Below are positions 59,480 through 64,000 of a stretch of DNA of 64,000 nucleotides, in pieces. The stretch is from contig DFTH01000013.1 of assembly GCA_002379425.1 (NCBI GenBank), positions 1-64,000 of the forward strand, in the 5' to 3' direction. Within the stretch, counting starts at the first letter, position 1. Every line of letters starts with the position of its first letter. The translations under genes and the position numbers were made by a program. The DNA is from Prevotella sp. UBA4217. Lineage in GTDB: Bacteria; Bacteroidota; Bacteroidia; Bacteroidales; Bacteroidaceae. The notes under the pieces were generated by a model that was not told the origin of the DNA, searched no databases, and saw only the letters and a list, made by a program, of their open reading frames with translations.

Positions 59480-60831
59480 AGATCGTCATAGCCGGTGCAG
59501 GTGCCGTAGGTACTCATCTGTCGAAACTACTGTCTCGCGAACATCAGGACTGTGTGCTCATCGATGACGATGAAGAACGGCTGAACGGTCTCAGCGAGTA
59601 CGACGTGATGACCTACCAGGCCTCACCTACCAGCATCCAGGCCCTGAAGGACTCGGGTGCGGCACACGCAGACCTCTTTGTCGGCGTCACGCCTGAGGAA
59701 AGCACCAACCTCAACGCCTGTATCCTGGCCCATGCACTCGGAGCCAAGAAGACGGTAGCACGCATCGACAACTATGAATATCTCTCTCAAGACCTGCAGC
59801 CCTTCTTCAAGAACCTTGGCGTCGATTCACTGATCTACCCCGAGGTGCTGGCCGCCACCGACATTACCAACGGCCTGAAACTGTCGTGGGTACGTCAGCG
59901 CTGGGATGTGCACGACGGTGCCCTCATCCTGCTCGGCATCAAACTGAGAGAGACGGCTGAGATCCTGAACCAGCCCCTGCGCAACCTCTGCGGTCCCGAC
60001 GACCCCTATCATGTCGTGGCCATCAAGCGCAACGGAGACACGCTGATCCCTGGCGGCATGGACGAACTGCACGTCAACGACCTCGTCTATTTCATGACCA
60101 CCAAGGAATATATCCCCTATATCCGTAAGATTGTCGGCAAGGAACACTATACCGACGTGAAGAACGTAATCATCATGGGCGGTGGAAAGACGGCCGTGCG
60201 CGCCGCGCTGACCACGCCCAACTACATGAGCGTGAAGATCATTGAGAAGGATCCCAGGCGCTGCGAGAAACTGAATGAACTGCTTGAGAAGGAAGAGGCC
60301 ATGGTCATCCATGGAGACGGACGCGACTTAGGACTGCTCGAGGAAGAGGGCATCAGGAACACCCAGGCCTTCGTGGCGCTCACAGGTAACGCAGAGACCA
60401 ATATCCTCGCCTGTCTGACGGCCAAGAAACTCGGCGTGAGAAAGACGGTCGCCATGGTGGAGAACCTCGACTATGTGTCGATGGCGGAGAGCCTGGATAT
60501 CGGTACGATTATCAACAAGAAGACCATCGCCGCCAGCCATATCTTCCAGATGATGCTCGATGCCGACGTGGAGAACCTGCGCTCACTGATGCTCGTGGAT
60601 GCCGAGGTGGCGGAATTCACTGCGGCAGAAGGCTCAAAAGTCACCAAGAAGCCCGTAAAGGACTTAGGGCTACCCTTCGGGGCCACTATCGGCGGACTGG
60701 TCAGAAACGGCACCGGCATGCTCGTCAATGGTAACTCGCAGATACAGGCCGGCGACTCTGTCATGGTGTTCTGCCATGAGCAGAAACTGAACAATGTAGA
60801 GAAATACTTCAAAAAGAGTACGATATGGTAA
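59476..60831 (+). CDS. trkA: Trk potassium uptake regulatory protein TrkA
   Basis: 451 residues with two tandem Rossmann/TrkA_N-TrkA_C halves: [16 protein letters not shown] near residue 3 and [15 protein letters not shown] near residue 235, each followed by a TrkA_C-type module. It binds NAD(H)/ATP and gates the TrkH channel. Its end overlaps the trkH start by 7 bases, so the two are coupled. Confidence 0.95.
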   Translation: MKIVIAGAGAVGTHLSKLLSREHQDCVLIDDDEERLNGLSEYDVMTYQASPTSIQALKDSGAAHADLFVGVTPEESTNLNACILAHALGAKKTVARIDNYEYLSQDLQPFFKNLGVDSLIYPEVLAATDITNGLKLSWVRQRWDVHDGALILLGIKLRETAEILNQPLRNLCGPDDPYHVVAIKRNGDTLIPGGMDELHVNDLVYFMTTKEYIPYIRKIVGKEHYTDVKNVIIMGGGKTAVRAALTTPNYMSVKIIEKDPRRCEKLNELLEKEEAMVIHGDGRDLGLLEEEGIRNTQAFVALTGNAETNILACLTAKKLGVRKTVAMVENLDYVSMAESLDIGTIINKKTIAASHIFQMMLDADVENLRSLMLVDAEVAEFTAAEGSKVTKKPVKDLGLPFGATIGGLVRNGTGMLVNGNSQIQAGDSVMVFCHEQKLNNVEKYFKKSTIW

Positions 60832-62282
60832 ACTTCCGTATCATCGGCAAGATCATCGGGTCGCTGCTGTTCATCGAGGCCTTCTTCATGGCCTGGTGCG
60901 CTGCCATGTCCTTCTACTTCCACGAGGACGACCAGATCGCCTTCCTGATGTCCCTGCTGATAACCTTCGGATGCGGATTCCTCTTCCTCTTCATGGGTAG
61001 GAATGCAGAAAACACCCTGAGCAGACGGGATGCCTACCTGCTGGTGACAGCCGTCTGGCTCATCTTCTCGGTCTTCGGCATGTTCCCCTTCCTGATCCAC
61101 GGGAGCATCACCAGCCTGACCGATGCCTACTTCGAGACCATCTCGGGATTCACCACGACCGGTGCTACCATCATCGACGATGTGGAATGCCTGCCGCACG
61201 GTATCCTTTTCTGGAGATCACTCATGCAGTGGATCGGAGGTTTGGGAATCCTGTTCTTTACCATCGCCATCCTCCCCTCCCTCGTCAGCGGTAGCGTCAA
61301 GGTGTTCGCAGCAGAGGCCACCGGGCCCATCAAGGCCAAGATGCACCCACGCCTGACCACGACGGCGAAATGGATCTGGAGCATCTACCTTGTATTGACC
61401 ATTGGCTGCGGCGTGTCGTTCTGGCTGGCTGGCATGGACTGGTATGAAGCGACGAACTACGCCATGACGACCACCGCCACTGGCGGCTTTGCCATCCACA
61501 ACGACAGTACGATGTATTTCAACTCGCCAACCATCGACTATATCTGCATCATCTTCCAGTTCCTCTCCGGCATCAACTTCACCTTACTATATATATGTAT
61601 CTTCAAGGCCAAGATATATTCACTCTTCCGTAATTCAGAATTCAAACTCTATATCAGCGTGGTCGCCGGGGCTACGCTCTGGATCATGTACCTGCTGTTC
61701 ACCCAACTGGACTATGACCTGGAGCGGTCGTTCCGCAATGCCTTGTTCCAGGTAGTATCGTTCATCACCACCACGGGGATGTTCAACGATGAGGTGGGCC
61801 TGTGGCCGAAGATCACCTGGATCATCCTGGGCGGCGTCATGTTCCTGGGGGCCTGTGCGGGCAGCACCAGCGGCGGTTTCAAGTGCATCCGCGGTATGAT
61901 GCTCCTGCAGGTGATCCGCAATGACTTCCGTCAGATCCTGCATCCCAATGCCGTGCTCCCCGTGAAGATCAACGGCCAGAACGTGCCCCCTACCCGTCTC
62001 GTCTCCCTCTTCGCCTTCTTCACGCTGACCATCATCATGCTGGTGGTAACGGCGGGCATCATGTCGGTGGCAGGTATCGACAGTGCCAATGCCATGACGA
62101 TAGCCCTGAGTTGCGTGAGCAACGTAGGACCGTCGCTGAGCAACCAGGTGGGAGAGGTGATCTACTGGTCAGGCCTGACAGACCCCATCAAGTGGCTTCT
62201 CTGCCTGCTGATGCTCATGGGACGTCTGGAGATCATGACAGTACTGGTGCTGTTCACACGCAGTTTCTGGAAAGAGAACTAA
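60825..62282 (+). CDS. trkH: Trk potassium uptake protein TrkH
   Basis: 485 residues with about ten to twelve membrane helices. Selectivity-loop-like SGFTTTGATIID, TTATGGFAIHND, TTTGMFNDEVG and ALSCVSNVGPSL segments fit the four MPM repeats of the Trk/Ktr channel family. Translationally coupled to trkA. Confidence 0.96.
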   Translation: MVNFRIIGKIIGSLLFIEAFFMAWCAAMSFYFHEDDQIAFLMSLLITFGCGFLFLFMGRNAENTLSRRDAYLLVTAVWLIFSVFGMFPFLIHGSITSLTDAYFETISGFTTTGATIIDDVECLPHGILFWRSLMQWIGGLGILFFTIAILPSLVSGSVKVFAAEATGPIKAKMHPRLTTTAKWIWSIYLVLTIGCGVSFWLAGMDWYEATNYAMTTTATGGFAIHNDSTMYFNSPTIDYICIIFQFLSGINFTLLYICIFKAKIYSLFRNSEFKLYISVVAGATLWIMYLLFTQLDYDLERSFRNALFQVVSFITTTGMFNDEVGLWPKITWIILGGVMFLGACAGSTSGGFKCIRGMMLLQVIRNDFRQILHPNAVLPVKINGQNVPPTRLVSLFAFFTLTIIMLVVTAGIMSVAGIDSANAMTIALSCVSNVGPSLSNQVGEVIYWSGLTDPIKWLLCLLMLMGRLEIMTVLVLFTRSFWKEN

Positions 62283-62294
62283 CTCAATATAACC

Positions 62295-63248
62295 ATGTAC
62301 AAATTTGAACCGCTGCTGAAGCAGACGCTCTGGGGAGGCGACAAGATTATCCCCTTTAAGCACTTGAAAACAAGACTTGAAAACGTAGGAGAGAGTTGGG
62401 AGATATCAGGTGTGAGAGATAACGAGACCATCGTAGCCAATGGTAAGGAGAAAGGCAAGAGCCTGAATGAACTGGTACGCGAACAAAAGGGTGACCTTGT
62501 CGGCAAGGAGAACTACGAGCGCTTCGGCGACGAGTTCCCACTGCTCATCAAGTTTATCGACGCCCGTCAGGACCTCTCTATCCAGGTGCACCCCAACGAC
62601 GAGATTGCCCACCGCCAGGGCAAGCCGAGGGGAAAGACGGAGATGTGGTACGCCCTGACACCCACCCCGGGGGCACAACTCTATAATGGACTGAAACAGA
62701 AGATCACCTCCGAACAGTACAAGGAGATGGTGGAGAACGACACCATCACCGATGCCCTCGCCCGCTATGAGGTACATGAGGGCGATGTGTTCTTCATCCC
62801 CGCAGGACGCATCCATGCCATCGGCGCCGGCTGCTTCGTGGCGGAGATCCAGCAGACCTCCGATGTCACCTACCGCATCTACGACTTCAAACGAAAGGAC
62901 AAGGATGGTCATTACCGTGAACTCCACACGAAGGAAGCCGCAGAGAGCATCGACTATACCGTACTGCCCAACTACCGTGCCGGCTATGAGCCTAAGTTGA
63001 ACGAGGGCGTACAACTGGTGGAATGCCCTTATTTCACGACGGCCGTCTATGACCTGACAGAGCCCATGACGCTCGACTACTCCGAACTCGACTCGTTCGT
63101 CATCCTGATAGGCGTAAAGGGTGAAGGGAGAATAGTGGCCAACGGCGAAGAACTGGAGTTCAAGATGGGTGACACCATCCTGCTGCCAGCCACGACAGAA
63201 GAAGTGAAAGTTGAGGGAACGGTCAAGTTCTTAGAGACCTACGTCTGA
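62295..63248 (+). CDS. manA: Mannose-6-phosphate isomerase, class I
   Basis: 317 residues. Zinc site and catalytic elements lie in SIQVHPNDEIAH and GRIHAIGAGC, with EMWYALTPTPGAQL and TTAVYDLTEPM. It interconverts mannose-6-P and fructose-6-P for polysaccharide precursors. The short Bacteroidota form. The stop overlaps the convergent DUF4435 gene by ten bases. Confidence 0.93.
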   Translation: MYKFEPLLKQTLWGGDKIIPFKHLKTRLENVGESWEISGVRDNETIVANGKEKGKSLNELVREQKGDLVGKENYERFGDEFPLLIKFIDARQDLSIQVHPNDEIAHRQGKPRGKTEMWYALTPTPGAQLYNGLKQKITSEQYKEMVENDTITDALARYEVHEGDVFFIPAGRIHAIGAGCFVAEIQQTSDVTYRIYDFKRKDKDGHYRELHTKEAAESIDYTVLPNYRAGYEPKLNEGVQLVECPYFTTAVYDLTEPMTLDYSELDSFVILIGVKGEGRIVANGEELEFKMGDTILLPATTEEVKVEGTVKFLETYV

Positions 63249-64000
63249 TCCAGGTAATTCCGCACATCGTCCTGGAGGCGGCGGAACTGCTCTGAAGCCA
63301 TGTAGCCCGTGTTTTTCTTGAGCATCACCTTGATGTCCTGCAACGAGTTCTCGTAGCAGGACATTTCGTTGCGCTTCTGCGTCTTGTGCGCTGAGGCGTG
63401 GTATATCTCATTCTGACGCTCCTGGCGGAGCAGGTTGCACACCTTCGACATGATGGGCGATACGACCGTGTCGAAGAGATGATGCCCCTGGATATAGAGA
63501 TAGGTCGTCTGCGGCGTCACCCCCAGGGCCTTGATATCCTCCTTCGTCTTCAGATACTCTTCCTTGGCACCAGGGAACAGCCGCTGCAGTTCGTTGATCT
63601 TCGTATGCACCTTCCGCCTCACGTTGGCTATCGAGGGCTCCGGATGCTGGACGTTGAAGCCACCGGGATCGGCAATACGGTTAAGGTCGGTGATCGTAAA
63701 CTTCGGATAGTTCCCGTTACGGTAGAGCATGATCGACCAGACGAACAATGGGAAGATGGCCTCACTGAACTGGCGGAAGTATTCGCGGAAGTCGAAGATG
63801 CGGTGGTCGTTGAGCGTCACGGAGACACAGACATTATGCAGCGACGGAGCGTAGCACTGATAGTTCTCGATGGCATAGACGTATGTATGGAACACGTACG
63901 GGCTCTCCAGCACCCTCTTCGACTGAGCCGTACACCCCTGGATCAGATAGTCATAGTCGGCATCCACACAGGCGATCATGTCCTTGCCCAAGGGTGCCCC
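63239..64000 (-). CDS. DUF4435-type protein, C-terminal part (cut by window edge)
   Basis: The frame is open to the window edge, so the N terminus is missing (254 codons visible; residues before GKDMIACVDAD are encoded beyond 64000). GKDMIACVDADYDYL and YVFHTYVYAIENYQC are the recognisable DUF4435 features: an acidic DxDxD strand and an aromatic helix. This family has a Toprim/nuclease-like core and often sits in defence neighbourhoods, but here it is alone and convergent with manA. Confidence 0.75.
   Translation of the reverse strand, partial: GAPLGKDMIACVDADYDYLIQGCTAQSKRVLESPYVFHTYVYAIENYQCYAPSLHNVCVSVTLNDHRIFDFREYFRQFSEAIFPLFVWSIMLYRNGNYPKFTITDLNRIADPGGFNVQHPEPSIANVRRKVHTKINELQRLFPGAKEEYLKTKEDIKALGVTPQTTYLYIQGHHLFDTVVSPIMSKVCNLLRQERQNEIYHASAHKTQKRNEMSCYENSLQDIKVMLKKNTGYMASEQFRRLQDDVRNYLDQT

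Overview
The window reads as chromosomal DNA from a Bacteroidales bacterium, most like Prevotella/Segatella. Evidence: TAnnTTTG-type -7 promoter boxes upstream of most transcription units with little Shine-Dalgarno signal; type IX secretion genes (sprA, porQ) and surface proteins with C-terminal sorting-like tails; an ECF sigma/anti-sigma/TonB-receptor trio; smalltalk, DUF4248, DUF3791 and DUF3990 small proteins; and a glycine cleavage P protein split into PA and PB. I ran no database search; family names come from motif and architecture recognition.

Layout. 1-1.9 kb: ECF sigma, anti-sigma and the start of a TonB-dependent receptor. 2.1-5.9 kb: broken AlbA_2/RecG-like ATP-binding genes around an intact Fic protein. 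6.2-10.2 kb: a compact module of small regulator, RecA-like ATPase, Toprim-like protein, DUF4248, HU-like protein, smalltalk and zinc amidase. 10.1-15.1 kb: a 4.5-kb island bounded by ~215-bp direct repeats that copy the amidase 3' end; it carries a methyltransferase-HIT fusion, an HNH nuclease, a truncated PP-loop gene, a DUF3791-DUF3990-DUF3791 trio and a small HTH gene. 15-18.5 kb: small secreted or membrane hypotheticals and gene fragments, ending at tRNA-Ser(GGA). 18.7-24.5 kb: core genes (tatD, polyprenyl synthase, tonB, porQ, cmk, OmpP1/FadL porin). 24.5-35.9 kb: a surface-protein island with two very large secreted proteins (GLUG/InlB-like and a C10 protease with LRRs), bounded on the right by a 66-bp copy of the porin 3' end and a decayed amidase fragment. 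35.9-64 kb: core genes sprA, ruvA, ddh, purN, deoD, an OMP, a fimbrillin-like lipoprotein, the lpd-gcvPB-gcvPA-gcvH-gcvT-lplA-panE cluster, dxs, trkA, trkH, manA and a partial DUF4435 gene.

Most unusual features. (1) The window is full of short tandem arrays with fixed periods of 7, 8, 9 or 21 bp, both between genes and inside essential genes. The 9-bp arrays with a CTAG core inside sprA and dxs (and a decayed one in gcvPB) keep the reading frame. (2) The direct-repeat-bounded island holds an apparent eroded nucleic-acid modification or defence locus (PP-loop + HNH + methyltransferase-HIT). (3) The two giant surface genes sit in look-alike units sharing an upstream cassette and a 17-bp palindrome at both ends. 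(4) The ATPase/Toprim/HU/smalltalk/amidase set looks like a coherent replication-plus-lysis module without an integrase.
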